Source: Corylus avellana | Taxonomy: Eukaryota; Streptophyta; Magnoliopsida; Fagales; Betulaceae | DNA: 64,000 nt | Assembly: GCF_901000735.1 (NCBI RefSeq) | Contig: NC_081541.1 | Span: 49,414,771-49,478,770, forward strand | Direction: 5' to 3' | Shown: positions 23,905 through 35,469 of the stretch, one piece after another | Position numbering within the stretch: position 1 is the first letter of the stretch | Layout of the letters: every line of letters begins with the position of its first letter | Notes under the pieces: model-generated | The model's input: the letters and a program-made list of their open reading frames with translations, nothing else | Databases searched by the model: none | Told to the model about the DNA's origin: nothing | Made by a program: the position numbers and the translations under genes

Positions 23905-26831
23905 TCATTGCTGGGCACATTGGACCCTCTGAGCACCGCCAGGCATATCATCGTCCTCCTCATATGCCTCTTGGGCCTGTGCTTGCTTGCGGCGCATTTC
24001 GTCCTCAATGTTCACATCATGCAGTGTGGTCTCTTCACATTCATCCACCTCCATGTCCGTCAGCTGCACCGAAGCTCTTGGGGGCAGCACCGCTTCCAGT
24101 GCCTTGCACTGCTCTGGGTTGAGGGTGTCTGGGAACTCCACTGTGAAGTGAATATACAATTTACCCTTCATGAAGGGCCTCTTGTACATTGGCATTCCCT
24201 CGTCATTTATGGCCTTGTATTGGTCTGTGCCACAGGCAAAAAGATCAGTCCAATGAACAATATATATATATATATTGAGCATGATAACCTCTTTTATGGA
24301 CAATTTATATGCAGGGTTTAGGGCAGTGTAGCAAATGAGTAATGCTAGAAACTAAAACTTTAATCTCACCACTATTGCAACCTGCTGACATGACAATATC
24401 AATCAAACCTTGAATCAGTCATTTTCTTCTTTTAAAAAGAAAAGTCAATACTTATTAGCGTTATCACGTCAGAAATGTAAAATAGTGACAAAATAAAAGT
24501 GTCATTTTTAGCATTACTCGTAGAAAATTGGGTACCATGCATAACTAGACCACAAGTAAGAAGATAGTAAAGACCAGAGGTTGTCAACACAAGATAGTAA
24601 AGACAAGGGATGTCAAAAACTTCTTGTGCACAAATATTTCAAATCACCCAAGTGAGATAGAGGTGGGATGAGAGTTGAGTATTTAGAATTATTCGTACAA
24701 ACTTGCATAGATGTGATATGATTTCTTTTCACAAATATCATAACTCCATTGGGTAATGAGTTAGGATTTATTTTAACAAACTTCTTGCGCAAAAATATAT
24801 TACCAGGCCTATCTTCACCTTTGACTCTAAAAATAAAAATATAACAAAGTCTGTCAAATGTCTCTTGACATAAAACTGGAGAGATGGACACTCATAGAGA
24901 GAAAGAACTTAGAAATGGTTACATCAGTAGTAACCACACAAACATCTCACTTTTCAGTCATTGGCAAGAATTTAGGGTAAATAGCTAAGCAATTCAATAA
25001 CATAGTACTAATGTAGCTTACCAGGCTTGACAACTTCACCAGGTTGGGATTTAATAAGGAGTTGCCTGCCATCCAAATGGGTTAATATAAATTGGAAGCC
25101 ACAGAGTGCCTCTGTAAGGGACAAGGTATGTTCAACAAATAAGTCATCACCCTTTCTCTTAAACTTAGGGTGCTCTTTCTGTTGTAAAACAAAAACAATG
25201 TCCCCTGTGACAGTGTCAGGCTGCAGAAAAACACAAACCAAATGCAGATATTAATAAATGAATACCAGAGTCCCATGTAAAGAGGAAAAAAAAAAAAAAA
25301 AGGCTTTGCCCGCCTCCAACAAACTAACCACTCTAGCATCCCAAAGACGAAAAAAAATATTAGAACAGAGAAAAAGACGCATTAGCCTCACCGCTTCATC
25401 AGCTTCTCCAGGGAATGTAATCCTCTGTCCATTCTGCATACCCTTCTCCACAACAACTTCCAAAACTTTCTTCTCCTGAACAACTTTCTCTCCCTTACAC
25501 TGAGGGCAGCGGTCCTTGTCATTGATGGTCTCACCAGTGCCCTTACACTCATTGCAAGCATGCTGCATTTGCTGGATCATAGAGGGGCCAAGGTGTCTAA
25601 TGGAAACTTTGATTCCAGACCCTTGACATCCAGAACATTTCATTGAAGCACCAGACTTGGAGCCTTTACTGCAAAATGTCATTAAAATATCCCCATATAA
25701 GCAGAATGAAGAACAAATACCAAACATACCAAAACATGTAAAACTAGGGTACTAACCCCTTGCACTTGGAGCAGATAACATTCCGAGAGAGGGATAGCTT
25801 CTTGGATGTCCCATTGTAGAGGTCTTCCAGGGAAACCTTGAGGGGATGGATCACATCCTCTCCCCTCCTCTGCCTTCGGCCTCTGCTGCTTCCACCACCT
25901 GAGTGCAACAAAACTCAGCACAAATTTCCATATATGTTTCATAAACAACTGTGCATGTATATCATGGCTAAAGATTCATACCGCCAAAAGGATTGCCCCC
26001 AAAGAAGGACTGGAATATGTCAAACGGGTCATGTCCAGCGCCTGCACCACCCATTCCTTCCTTAAGAGCATCCTCTCCATACTGATCATAGATCTCACGC
26101 TTCTCTGGGTCACTTAGAACCTCATAAGCTTGGGCCAACTCCTTAAACTGAAAGGCACCCCAAATTTGACAAGATTCAGCACATCCACTACATTTCTAGA
26201 ACAACTAACATAAAGCCCAATCTAGTGACAAGTTTAGGATTGTGGAGTTATTTTGGCGGTCTCGGGTAGTCCACTTATTTGGTAAACAATTGGGAGAATT
26301 TATGTTATTGCTATACCAATGACAAAGCATATGCATAAACAATCAATATTTTCCGCAATTTTCTTAACACATAAATAACAAACAAGTCAGTCCACATATC
26401 CATGGACTCCCTGATGATGTTCATTGACGTTAATCTCAGTGCAACAGTTTCATATTAAAAAAAAAAAAAAAAATCCAACACAACAAAAATAAAAACACAT
26501 ACAAAAACCGAAAAATAAAACCTTCAACGAGAATAGATCCGCCCAATTTAACCCAACAAATCCAAACCAAGAAAACCCAATTGCGCCAAACAATTAAATA
26601 ACAATTCACAAGCTGATCCATGAAAAACCAACAGAAAAAAAAAACTGAGAATCATAAACGAATGAACAAATCAAGTTAGACCTTTTCTGGGTCACCACCC
26701 TTGTCCGGATGGTTCTTGATGGCCGCTTTCCTGTAAGCCTTCTTTAGATCATCCTGCGAAGCTTCCTTTGAAACTCCAAGGATCTCATAGTACTTCGTGT
26801 TGTCGCTTTTCTTCGGTGCCCTCCCAAACAT
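23905..26831 (-). CDS. J3: DnaJ/HSP40 type A co-chaperone, farnesylated class (J2/J3-like)
   Basis: Six coding exons: 26682-26831, 25982-26147, 25757-25898, 25392-25668, 25022-25220, 23905-24224. These give 1254 nt (417 residues), the usual length. The J domain covers residues about 13-76 with the HPD motif at 41-43, which stimulates the HSP70 ATPase. A Gly/Phe region (about 80-108) follows. Four zinc-binding repeats are CSKCKGKG (148-155), CSGCQGSG (164-171), CNECKGTG (191-198) and CPQCKGEK (207-214). The substrate-binding beta domains follow, then a C-terminus ending VQCAQQ. CAQQ is a CaaX-type farnesylation signal as in Arabidopsis J2/J3, so the protein should act in the cytosol, nucleus and at membranes. 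A 5' UTR intron (about 26848-26943) precedes the ATG. A heat-shock-element-like motif lies upstream at 27155-27172. The last intron (24225-25021) holds a MITE. The gene appears complete. Confidence 0.96.
24337..24519. mobile_element. MITE in the last DnaJ intron, 9-bp target duplication
   Basis: Ends GAGTAATGCTAGAAAC and, on the other strand, GAGTAATGCTAAAAATG. Flanks GTAGCAAAT (24328-24336) and GTAGAAAAT (24520-24528) match at 8 of 9 positions, fitting a 9-bp target duplication as made by Mutator-like transposases. Length 183 bp, no coding capacity. Confidence 0.75.
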
Positions 26832-27200
26832 ATTTTCTTTCTTCTGAAAAAAAACAATCAAGTCCCACCAACATACATCAACAAAATTTTCACAACAACC
26901 CAAGTCAGAGATCGAATAGATTAAAGAGATGAGCAAACTAACCGATCTAGAACTGTGCGAATTGTATCGTAAGAGACCGAAGACTACCACAGAAGCAAGC
27001 AAGACGGCTAGAGAGACAGAGAGAGGGGTGAGAATGATTTCGGATCTGGGTTTTAACGGGATGGAATGGACGGTGAAGATTGATTGTTGATGAGGCGTGG
27101 TAGCTAAGGGGTAGTATAGATATTGACTCCAACGGACGAGTGGAGGTGAAGACCGAAGGATCTAGAACCTTTTGAGAAGTTTGAGGTTTGAGAGAGGATC
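26832..27200 (-). promoter_or_regulatory. Leader, leader intron and promoter of the DnaJ gene
   Basis: On the minus strand, CTAGATCG|GTTAGTTTGC (near 26943) is a donor and TTTTTTTCAG|AAGAAAG (near 26848) an acceptor, giving a 5' UTR intron of about 95 bp. The leader upstream is CT-rich (CTCTCTCTGTCTCTCTAG). Promoter sequence extends to about 27200. Confidence 0.6.
27155..27172. promoter_or_regulatory. Heat-shock-element-like motif
   Basis: The run GAAGGATCTAGAACCTTT fits the nGAAnnTTCnnGAAnnTTC rule with correct 5-bp spacing. Two units are exact (GAA at 27155 and 27165) and two have one mismatch each (ATC, TTT). It lies about 325 bp upstream of the DnaJ start codon, just outside the likely leader. 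Heat induction of J3-class genes is established, so the site is plausible but unproven. Confidence 0.45.
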
Positions 27201-27239
27201 TCCACCGTTGATCTGGTCCATAGTTGTAATCCACCACAA

Positions 27240-28280
27240 ACTCTTTTTTTTTTTGTTTTTAATTAATTAATTTATTTATTTTTAATGTAAGTAGGAAAAT
27301 TGTATTCAACATATTAGAGGTTATAAATGAAATTATTAATTTATGCAATTATTCTTATAAAAATTTAAGTTAGCTTAACTTTCTCTCCATTTCAAGGGAT
27401 AATTATAAATTAATTTGGTTGGGAACAAGTAGGTGCAGTGCACGTAATTTGCTTGTTAATGTTTTTAAGATTGTATTTTTTTTAATTATATTTTTTTAAA
27501 AATTATAATAATAAAATATTTTTGAGTATTTTATATTTTAAAAATATTGATTAATGTTTTTGTTTTAAAAAACGAAAACAAAAAGAAAAGAATTTTTTTT
27601 TTTTTTTTATCAAACCAAGCGGAACTTGACCAAAACATCCTTAAATCTTTATCTCATTTCTTAATGTAACTATTCAAAACAAAAGTATTAGTCCTATTTA
27701 CACTATTATTTTAAAAGAATTATGATTAAAACTAAAAAGCAATACAGGGTGTTAGAGTCGGTTTGGGATTGTAATTTCAATAAGGGTAATTTTAAAAATT
27801 ACATTTTTAACAATTACATTTTTGAAATCGCTATTTTTTAAAATTACAAAAGCGTTTCGTAAAACATATTAATTTTTTTTTTTTTTATCAAATATTTGTT
27901 ATGCGAAATCATGATTTTGGTTTTGTATTCGCGCCTTTTCAAATAAGCATCTTCTAAATCATCACTAAGGGTTTGTTTGTGATTGGGTTTTTAAATATCG
28001 CGTTTTTTAAATCACTATTTTAAAATCGCAAAGACATTTGGTAAAATAGGTTAAAATGTACTTTTTTTATTAAATATTTGTTATGAAAAATCATGATTTC
28101 AGTTTAAATTCGCATATTTTCAAATAAACACTCCATAGCCTACTTATAGAAATCGCAGATTTTTTTCTTATTTTAAACTAAGTGTTTTTTAAGTCGCAAT
28201 GCCAAACGTCTTACGTTTTACAATATTTTTTAAAAACGCATATTATTCTTGCGAAATCGTAATCCCAAACGCATCCTAAA
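27240..28280. mobile_element. AT-rich intergenic with nested hAT-like MITE remnants
   Basis: From about 27762 (GGTTTGGGATTGTAATTTC) to 28276 (GTAATCCCAAACGCATCC) there are diverged inverted ends of the GTTTGGGATTG type. A second internal start is at about 27971 (GGGTTTGTTTGTGATTGGG). Inner blocks repeat twice (TTATCAAATATTTGTTATGCG-like and GAAATCATGATTT), which indicates two nested or tandem copies. The end sequence is like hAT-derived MITEs common in plants. There is no coding sequence; a short frame at 28317-28559 is unrecognised. Confidence 0.5.
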
Positions 28281-28982
28281 TCAAAATTCAATAATAATTC
28301 CTCGAAATGAATTGGATTGATTATTAGAGTGAATTTTATTTATTTATTTTATTATTATTATTATTATTTGCATTCTTTTGGGTCTATGAGGTTTCATGGT
28401 GAACATGGATCTGAGAACAAGTATTCGGTCCTCGTGGATCGTGCTATTGGGTTGGGTTACAAAATCTTTGCGGATCAACATTGTGATGAGCCAATTAGAT
28501 AAATTGTGATCTTCGGCCCAATTCAAATCTAACTCCACCACTCTTTTAATTAAATCCAATTATTACATTTTTGTATAGTAAAAATTAATTATTAGATCAA
28601 TACTTTATAATTATTATTTTTTTACAAGTATTCATCTAATGGCTGAGTTTTATTATGATATTGCCTCGGAAAATAGTGCTTTTAAAGTAAAAAAAAAAAA
28701 AAAAGAAAAAAAAAAAAAAAGAGCATTTCAGAAAAGAAAAAAAATTTATGTAAAATTTTTTCTTATAAGTGCATTTTCATCATTTTTAGAGTAAAAAAGT
28801 CTAATAAGTGTTTTTAAAATTTTTAACCAAACATGTCAGTTTTTTGTTTAGTACAACTTTTTATGTATTAAAAGTACTTTTTAAGTTTCCTAAAACATGG
28901 GAACTACATTTCAATCTATGTAGTAAAAGTACTGTTGATATAGCAATCTATGTGCGATATCAACAACTTTTACATCAATTCT

Positions 28983-29160
28983 GAGAAATGTTAAGTGTTC
29001 TTCTAATGTTCTCCTGGTGTCATTCCAACTGTGATGTGGTTTTTAAAATTATCAATAGATTAAAAGTCAATAATGATAATTTCAAATTCAACAATAATTT
29101 TAAAAGTCACATCACAGATTCACAGTTGGAAAAACAGCAGGAGAACACCTAACATTTCTC
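28983..29160. mobile_element. MITE, GAGAAATGTTA ends
   Basis: Left end GAGAAATGTTAAGTGTTCTT, right end (minus strand) GAGAAATGTTAGGTGTTCTC. Flanks ATCAATTCT and ATCAACTCA agree at 7 of 9 positions, consistent with an aged 9-bp duplication. The two halves are strongly self-complementary (TGATGTGGTTTTTAAAATT against TTTTAAAAGTCACATCA). Confidence 0.7.
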
Positions 29161-29618
29161 ATCAACTCAGGATTACATTTTTTTAAAAAAATAAAATAAA
29201 AATTTAACGGTTTGAAAATGTGAAAAATTACTTTTAAAGTTCCCTAAAACATGGAGATAACACCTACTAATTCACCTAGTATTTCCCCTGAATAATGGCT
29301 TTGCAAAATGGATACTTACAACTAATGATTCCTTTTTTTTATTTCGTATGAATATGGCTATATGCAAGGCTAGATTCATAACAAAGGAATTCAAGTTAAA
29401 TTTATAAATTAACTAACTTTCCATATCAAACTAAATTTTCAAAATTTAATTTTGTAGATATCAATACATATGGGCGGCTAGGGTTATTGGAACTAGAGTT
29501 TTTTTTTTTTTTTCTTAAAAAAATATTTCCTTTCAAAGAATAAAGTTAAAATATAATGTAAAATATAATTTTTCTTTAGTGAAAATCCGATCATATGTCC
29601 TCTTAAATAATAATGTTG

Positions 29619-29727
29619 ATATCCATAAGAGGTAACTCAATCAACTGGGGACTACGCATTATAAAGCAATGCCACTTGTTCGAATCCCCTTCCTCCTTGT
29701 GCCAACATATTAAAAAAAAAAAAAAAG
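29619..29727 (+). mobile_element. Short tRNA-derived SINE with 11-bp target duplication
   Basis: TAATAATGTTG flanks the insert on both sides (29608-29618 and 29728-29738). Copy II of the duplication has the empty site (GCAATAATTTGCTAATAAGC near 32256). The 109-bp element has an A-box-like GTAACTCAATCAACTGGGG, a B-box TTGTTCGAATCCCC and ends in about 15 A residues. It is little more than the tRNA head plus a tail. Confidence 0.85.
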
Positions 29728-30066
29728 TAATAATGTTGCTAATAAGCCATTAATCCAATCATGTCATTTGATACAAAGCTTTAAAATTAAATTATTTAGT
29801 TTATACTTTAAGGTATTTTGATGCATTCCACTAAGTTAACTCACTCATACTCTTTGCACCCCATCTACCTAGGCTGGGGCTAGAAATGACTTTAGCCTAA
29901 AATTTGGGTCGTTATATTCCAAGCCAATTGAACCTGAGTTATGATATTGAGAACACGGGTGTGATGCACGCCTGTGTTTTTTAATATTTTTTAATATTAA
30001 AATAATATATTTTAATATTATAATTAAAAATATATATATTAAAAAATAATAAAAAACATGGGCGTG

Positions 30067-30130
30067 NNNNNNNNNNNNNNNNNNNNNNNNNNNNNNNNNN
30101 NNNNNNNNNNNNNNNNNNNNNNNNNNNNNN
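30067..30130. other. Assembly gap (N)
   Basis: 64 N. It lies between a long TTTTAATATT-type palindromic AT stretch (29980-30055) and the CACGTTAC palindrome cluster, so self-complementary sequence probably caused the gap. Confidence 0.99.
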
Positions 30131-30229
30131 GACCATTAGTAACGTGTATAAGGTGTTAAAACGTTACTAAAGTGTAGTAATGTGTATATGATAACGTGTC
30201 TGACGTGGTGTGAAATTGGACGTGACCAT

Positions 30230-30355
30230 TTAAACTTTTGTAACGTGTCAGAAAATAACACGTTACAATTCAATTGTAACGTGCCAATTCTAACACGTTA
30301 CCATGCGTGGTAACGTGTCAGCAGATTCTGCCACGTTACCACGCATGGTAACATG
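30230..30355. repeat. Cluster of nested CACGTTAC palindromes
   Basis: Within 125 bp the octamer GTAACGTG/CACGTTAC occurs at least seven times in alternating orientation. A perfect palindrome spans 30259-30283 (arms CACGTTACAATT, 1-nt centre). An 18-bp perfect inverted repeat, ACCATGCGTGGTAACGTG (30300-30317) with its complement at 30332-30349, is separated by 14 nt. Each arm itself contains or overlaps a shorter hairpin (CACGTTACCA TGCG TGGTAACGTG). It could be the end of a fold-back element cut by the adjacent gap. Confidence 0.85.
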
Positions 30356-30730
30356 GAAGACTCTACCACTCAAGCTAATGGAAAAACACACTTATGCTTA
30401 AGTCAGTAACCTCTCAAGGAAGAAAAATGGTAAATCTTAGAAGATTGTTTTGAAATAGTTCTCATACCTTCAATAACTTTTTTTCTTCATGTCATGGGAG
30501 ATTTTTCCTCCGCATGGGCTTTGCCAGGTGTTCCCTTGCTATTGGACAATGCTCTAATTGGGTATTATGTTTGGTTACTAACCTTAACGAATCATACTAT
30601 GTCGTCTCTTGCCTTTTGTGGTGATACAGTTTTGATAAGACTACAATGTTAAATTAAATGCCATTTGTTAGTGTTATAGGGAGGTAAAAGAATGACATGT
30701 GTACCAAAGCCTAACGTAATTTATATTTGA

Positions 30731-31998
30731 TATTTGATATTTGATATTTTGCTATTTGATATTTTGCTTGATATTTTGATATTTGATATTTTGCTGAGAC
30801 TGTGGGAAGTGAGTGAGATTGGGATGTCAGATGACTATGCCATGCTTTTGTGGATGAAGTGATAAGGAAGCAAATGAACTCTCACGGAATTACTGGTTAC
30901 CTAGTTGTTGGGCTTCCTAGGAGCCTGATTAGGCCTGGACGTCACAATGTTGCCTGTCAAATGGCTCTTGTTGGGTTTATCTCGGGGCTAGAGGCCCATT
31001 ACTAGGAGGGAATTTTTTTTTATTTTTTTTATTTTTTTTATTTTTTTTTCAATGTTGGGAAAGGGAAAAGAGAATTATAAAATAGTAATTAAAAAAAAGG
31101 TGACAGAGTTTTTATAAGAACCGTTGGGAATGAGTAATAAATGACACATCCCATCAGACAAACTGAAACTGTCAAAAGAGGCCATATTAAAAGTCAAAGT
31201 TTCGTAAACAAAACAAAACCCAAAATGGCTTATCACACGATCATCAGTAGTTGGCTGAAGAAATTAAACAATACCATCAGTGATCAAAAGAAAGAGGGAA
31301 AACTCTAACAAAAGAATTTTTTTTTTTTAAAAAAAAAAAGCACAACAAATTAGCCATAAAAAGAAAAAAAAAAAGAATGGAAAATTAAAAAGACAGTAAA
31401 TAAAATTCCAAAATAGTATATCCAGCGGATGGTAGGCGGAGGAAGGTGGTGGGGACACAATGAAGGACTAGTACATGTAAGCCACTCACTAGAGCGTAAA
31501 AACTATACGCCGGCAGTGGGAGTCGAGAGGCAGAGCACCTTGGGGTGGCCAAACCACCTACACCCCCAAGGTGGTTTGTCCACCTCAGGTCGGCTGGTCT
31601 AGGTTGGTCGAAACCACCCTAAACCAAATGGGGGTGGCTCGCCAAGCCACCCCGAGTAGCCTTGGGGGTGGTTTCGGCCACCCCCAATCCGGCCAGGGGT
31701 GGTCGGCCTCCCCTTAGGGCAAAATGGGGGTGAGCAACCACCCTTTTTCCAGCGTCTTTTTTTTTTCAATTTTTATTTAATTATTTAATATTTTTAATCA
31801 TTTTAGTTTTTTTTTTTAATTTTTAATTTTTAATTTTTAATTATGCATATGGACACGTGCCAATTTTTTAGAGTACTAACATAGATTTTCGTCAATTTTT
31901 TTATAGAATTTTGACGGATGTGCTATTTTTATTTTTAGTTATTATCGAGATCTGTGATACAAAATAAAACCGAGGAGGCAAAAAATAAAGTTGTTAGT
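30731..31998. other. Intergenic between duplicated blocks, with a GC-rich repeat island
   Basis: Contains a TTTGATAT minisatellite (30725-30790), homopolymer-rich stretches (31010-31060, 31318-31375) and the GC-rich island at 31537-31752. I recognise no gene. Confidence 0.5.
31537..31752. repeat. GC-rich island of CCACCCC/GGGGTGG palindromes
   Basis: A stretch dominated by GGTGGCC, CCACCCC, GGGGGTGG and GGCCACCCCC in both orientations, e.g. CCTTGGGGGTGGTTTCGGCC followed by ACCCCC. It stands out sharply from the AT-rich surroundings. A similar island lies at 60571-60763 and a short one at 4042-4075 inside the fold-back element, so it is part of a dispersed family. Confidence 0.8.
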
Positions 31999-33320
31999 AT
32001 GAATATGGCTATAAGCATGGCCAAATTCATAACAAAGGAATTCAAGTTAAATTTATAAAAATAATTAATTTTCCATATCAAACTAAATTTTCAAAATTTA
32101 AATTTGTAGAAATCTATACATAGGGTTATTAGAACTACGGTTTTTTTTTTGTTTTCTTAAAAAAAAATATTTTCTTTCACAGAATAAAGTTAAAATCTAG
32201 TGTAAAATATAATTTTTCTTTTGTGGAAATCCGATCATATGCCGTCGTAGCAATAATTTGCTAATAAGCTAATAATCCAATCATGTCATTTGATACAAAG
32301 CTTTAAAATTAAATGATTTAGTTTATACTTGAAGGGTATTTTGATCTATTTAACTAATTAAAGTAACTAATTCATACTCTTTGCGCCCATCTACCTAGGA
32401 TATGGCTACGAATTACTTTAGCCTAAAATTGGGGTCATTATACTCCAAGCCAATTGAACCTATAATAGGAAGGAACATACATGGGTAACATCGGAGTAAT
32501 GCTAAAAATTACTCTTTTGTTCTTCTTGTGTTACTCAAAGAATAATGTGGCTTTTAAAACCACCAATAGTCTTGTGATTGATGAATGTTAAATTTTAATC
32601 AAATAGTGATTTTAAAAGCAACCTCATTCTTAGAGTGACACAAGAGGGACATAAGAGTAACTTATAGAATTACTCGTAACCTTGAGACTGAGTTTTCCTT
32701 CAAATTAGGTTGGAGGAACTTCCTCTAACTGAGTCTATAAAAATGGCGTGTTCGTTTGCATGTGAGAATAACATGTTTTTTAAATAGCATTTAATAAAAT
32801 TTCTTCAAAAATTTGCCATTACAATTAAGAAAAGCACGTGCTTCTCACATACAAAGAGATACATGTCATTTTTATAGATTGAGTTAGAAAAAACTTTTTT
32901 CAACCCAGTTTAGAGGAAATCTTTGGCTAGTAACTTCGTCAGCTTAGGCTGATAGGAAAACACACTAATGCTTAAGTAAATAATCTCTCAAGAAAAAAGA
33001 ATGATAAAACTTAGAAGATTGTTTTGTGGTTGTATAATGAATAGAATAGTTCCCTTACCTTCAATAACTCATTTTTTTTATGACATGGGCTCTCTTTCCT
33101 CTTCATGGGCTCCACTAGCTGACCCTTTGTTATTGGGCCGTGCTCTTATGGGGTATTGTATTTGGTTACTAACCCTAACGAATCATGGACACTCATGTTG
33201 TATCTTGCTTTCTGTGGTGATGCGGTTCTGGCAAGGCCATAATGTCGAACTACGTGCCACTTGTTACGGTTATGGAAAGGTAAGGAATGTTAAGTGTACC
33301 GAAGTGTGGTGTTGTATGGT
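31999..33320. repeat. Local duplication, copy II (partner 29347-30730)
   Basis: Collinear with copy I over 31999-32465 and 32930-33320. It carries its own MITE (32494-32675) at the junction between the two blocks. An open frame at 33001-33330 lies in the second block. The equivalent in copy I is broken and the protein is not recognised, so I do not call a gene. Confidence 0.8.
32494..32675. mobile_element. MITE, GAGTAATGCTA ends, 9-bp target duplication
   Basis: Left GAGTAATGCTAAAAATTACT, right (minus strand) GAGTAATTCTATAAGTTACT. Flanks GTAACATCG (32485-32493) and GTAACCTTG (32676-32684) agree at 7 of 9. The inner halves are complementary around CAAATAGTGATTTTAAAAGC. Confidence 0.75.
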
Positions 33321-35460
33321 ATTATACTAAGAGCCTATTTGAGATTGAGATTGAGATTGGTTAGGGAGGATAAAATGTACTTCTAATACCTATAAAACTG
33401 TGCCAAACGAAAAGCCGACATGTTTGGTAAAACATTTCAAAAATATTTATTTAGCTTTTTTACTCTAAAAATGGCCAAAACACATTTTTGAAAGAAACTT
33501 AAAATTAAAGCTTTTTTAAAATGTTATTTTTTTACTTTAAAAGCTATACTTCCCAACAAATTTCTAAACATAACTGTGAATTTTTTTTATTTTTTTTATT
33601 TATTTTTAATAACTATGACTTTAAACATTAAAAATATAAGAATAAAATAAAATTCTCCATAACTAGATGAGCCGATACAGGTTACACGGCGTGCTAAGCA
33701 CGCCATGAAGGAAAAAAAAAATTTAATATTTTAATGCCAAAAAAAAAAAAAAAAATTTGCACGCGGCGTGGGCACCCTAACTAGATATATAGTGACAGAG
33801 GAATAAGTTGGAAACCATTCGATCCAATCATCCAAGTGCCATCCGGCATCCAGTCAAAGCCAACTGTTCTAGCTTGTTGATATAGACCATGCTTGAATAC
33901 TCACAACCACTCTACCACCTTCAATCAATAACTCAAAATAAAAGAGCAAATAAATTTACCCAATAATCTTATCTCTTAATTGATTATTTAGTCAATAGAG
34001 ACTCGCAACTTTTCACTAAATAAAAAGTACATATAAACGACAAAATACAAATATAAATATAAAAAACGAGTATATTCTGGGTAGAATTAATTATAATTAG
34101 TTAATTAATTATGCCTAAAAAGACATCAACATCATATGCATTAGGGACACAAAGAGGGCGGTGCCCAAGAGATGCTGTGATAGAAAGTAAAGCCAATTAG
34201 ATGGTTCCCTTTTTTATATCTAGTGGAGACAGCTAAAATGGATTACAAAGTGTAATAATTTGTCTTTTATTAGTTTCATTTTTCTCATTTTTACTACCAA
34301 GAGGGGCTTTTACAAAGTGAGACAGACCAATGATATGCTTCTTGTAGAACCATCCAGAGTGGAAGTCTAAGCTGAGGGAATCAAAAGAAACTAAAGATGG
34401 AGGGTTACTTTAGATCGAGCAAGACGATCGTGTTAGAATATTATCTAAATGCTTTTGGGATAAGTGGTAATGTAACACAGTAGTTATGAATTCTAATATT
34501 GTTTTTGTCATTTACCTCTCATTTCAATCAAATACTTAAAGCATGTTTGGGATTGCGTCGGGGAATAGAGTTTTTTAAGTAAAAAATAGCTTAATTTTTA
34601 AGTTTTTTCTAAAAGTGTATTTTGGCAATTTTTAGAATAAAAAAGTTAAAGAAGTACTTTTAAATTTTTTTTACCAAATATGTATGCTTTTTATTTGGCA
34701 CATCACCTTTTTTTTTTTTTTTTTTTTTCACTTATTAAGGGAGAACAAACTCACACATGAGAGAACATGTTAAAATATTTACTAAACAATTGCAAATATC
34801 CAGGGTTTATTCTATAAAAGTGGGTTCGACAGACCTAGCTTTAGAGAAATCCCATGTAAAAAAGATTAACTATTTTTATATCAACTTAAACTTTTAGAAT
34901 AAATAATTATTTAACCGATTGTTTGGAGTAGTTTTATCAGGCAAAATATGAGAGTGTGACTCAAAAGGATTGGGATATATGCCTTTTACATGGTGATATT
35001 TAGGTTATGTTTGTTTGGTTTGTGGCCCTTCAAAGAATGGAAGAGATGAGGAAAAAGAGTGGTGAGGGATTGGAGGAGATGAGGAGGAGAAATGGAGGAA
35101 AGAGTATAAGAGAAGCTCACTTTATTTATTTTAAATTTGAATAAAATCATATCTTGAAGCATAACTTCTATGTGACATCTATTTTCTAATTAGCTATATC
35201 AATTCAATTTGAAAAAAAAAAAAAAAAAACCTTTGTTCTTACAAAATTGAGGACCGTATCAAAGTTGTAGCCATGGTTTTTGAAGTTTTGTTTGTTAAAA
35301 AACAAAACATGGTTTATCAGGTTTAAACCATTTAAGAAACTTTGGTGGTTTAGAAGCATAATATTTTCTGTTAAACTAGATTATAATAAATTTTTTCAAT
35401 TCAGTCTATTAAACTAAGGTTTTGTTAGTGCTCTTAGATGTCATACTCTAAACTTTAAAA
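33321..35460. other. Intergenic, repeats only
   Basis: AT-rich. Stretches at 33410-33560 and 34545-34700 share the pattern of AAAAGT/ACTTTT-rich MITE sequence (for example TTTTGGCAATTTTTAGAATAA). A short GC palindrome CACGGCGTGCTAAGCACGCC is at 33685-33704. Poly(T) is at 34709-34728. No gene is recognised. Confidence 0.5.
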
Positions 35461-35469
35461 CGAGCTTGT

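Larger units (their letters stand above)
29347..30730. repeat. Local duplication, copy I (partner 31999-33320)
   Basis: Two blocks are shared with copy II: 29347-29945 (around ATTCATAACAAAGGAATTCA and ATCCAATCATGTCATTTGAT) and 30360-30730 (around CTTAGAAGATTGTTTTG and TTTGGTTACTAACC). Copy I holds a SINE absent from copy II. The 30.0-30.36 kb stretch, with the assembly gap and the palindrome cluster, is absent from copy II. Confidence 0.8.

Noticed and set aside
33001..33330. 109-codon plus-strand frame
   Set aside because: It sits in a duplicated block whose other copy is broken in this frame, and it shows no domain.
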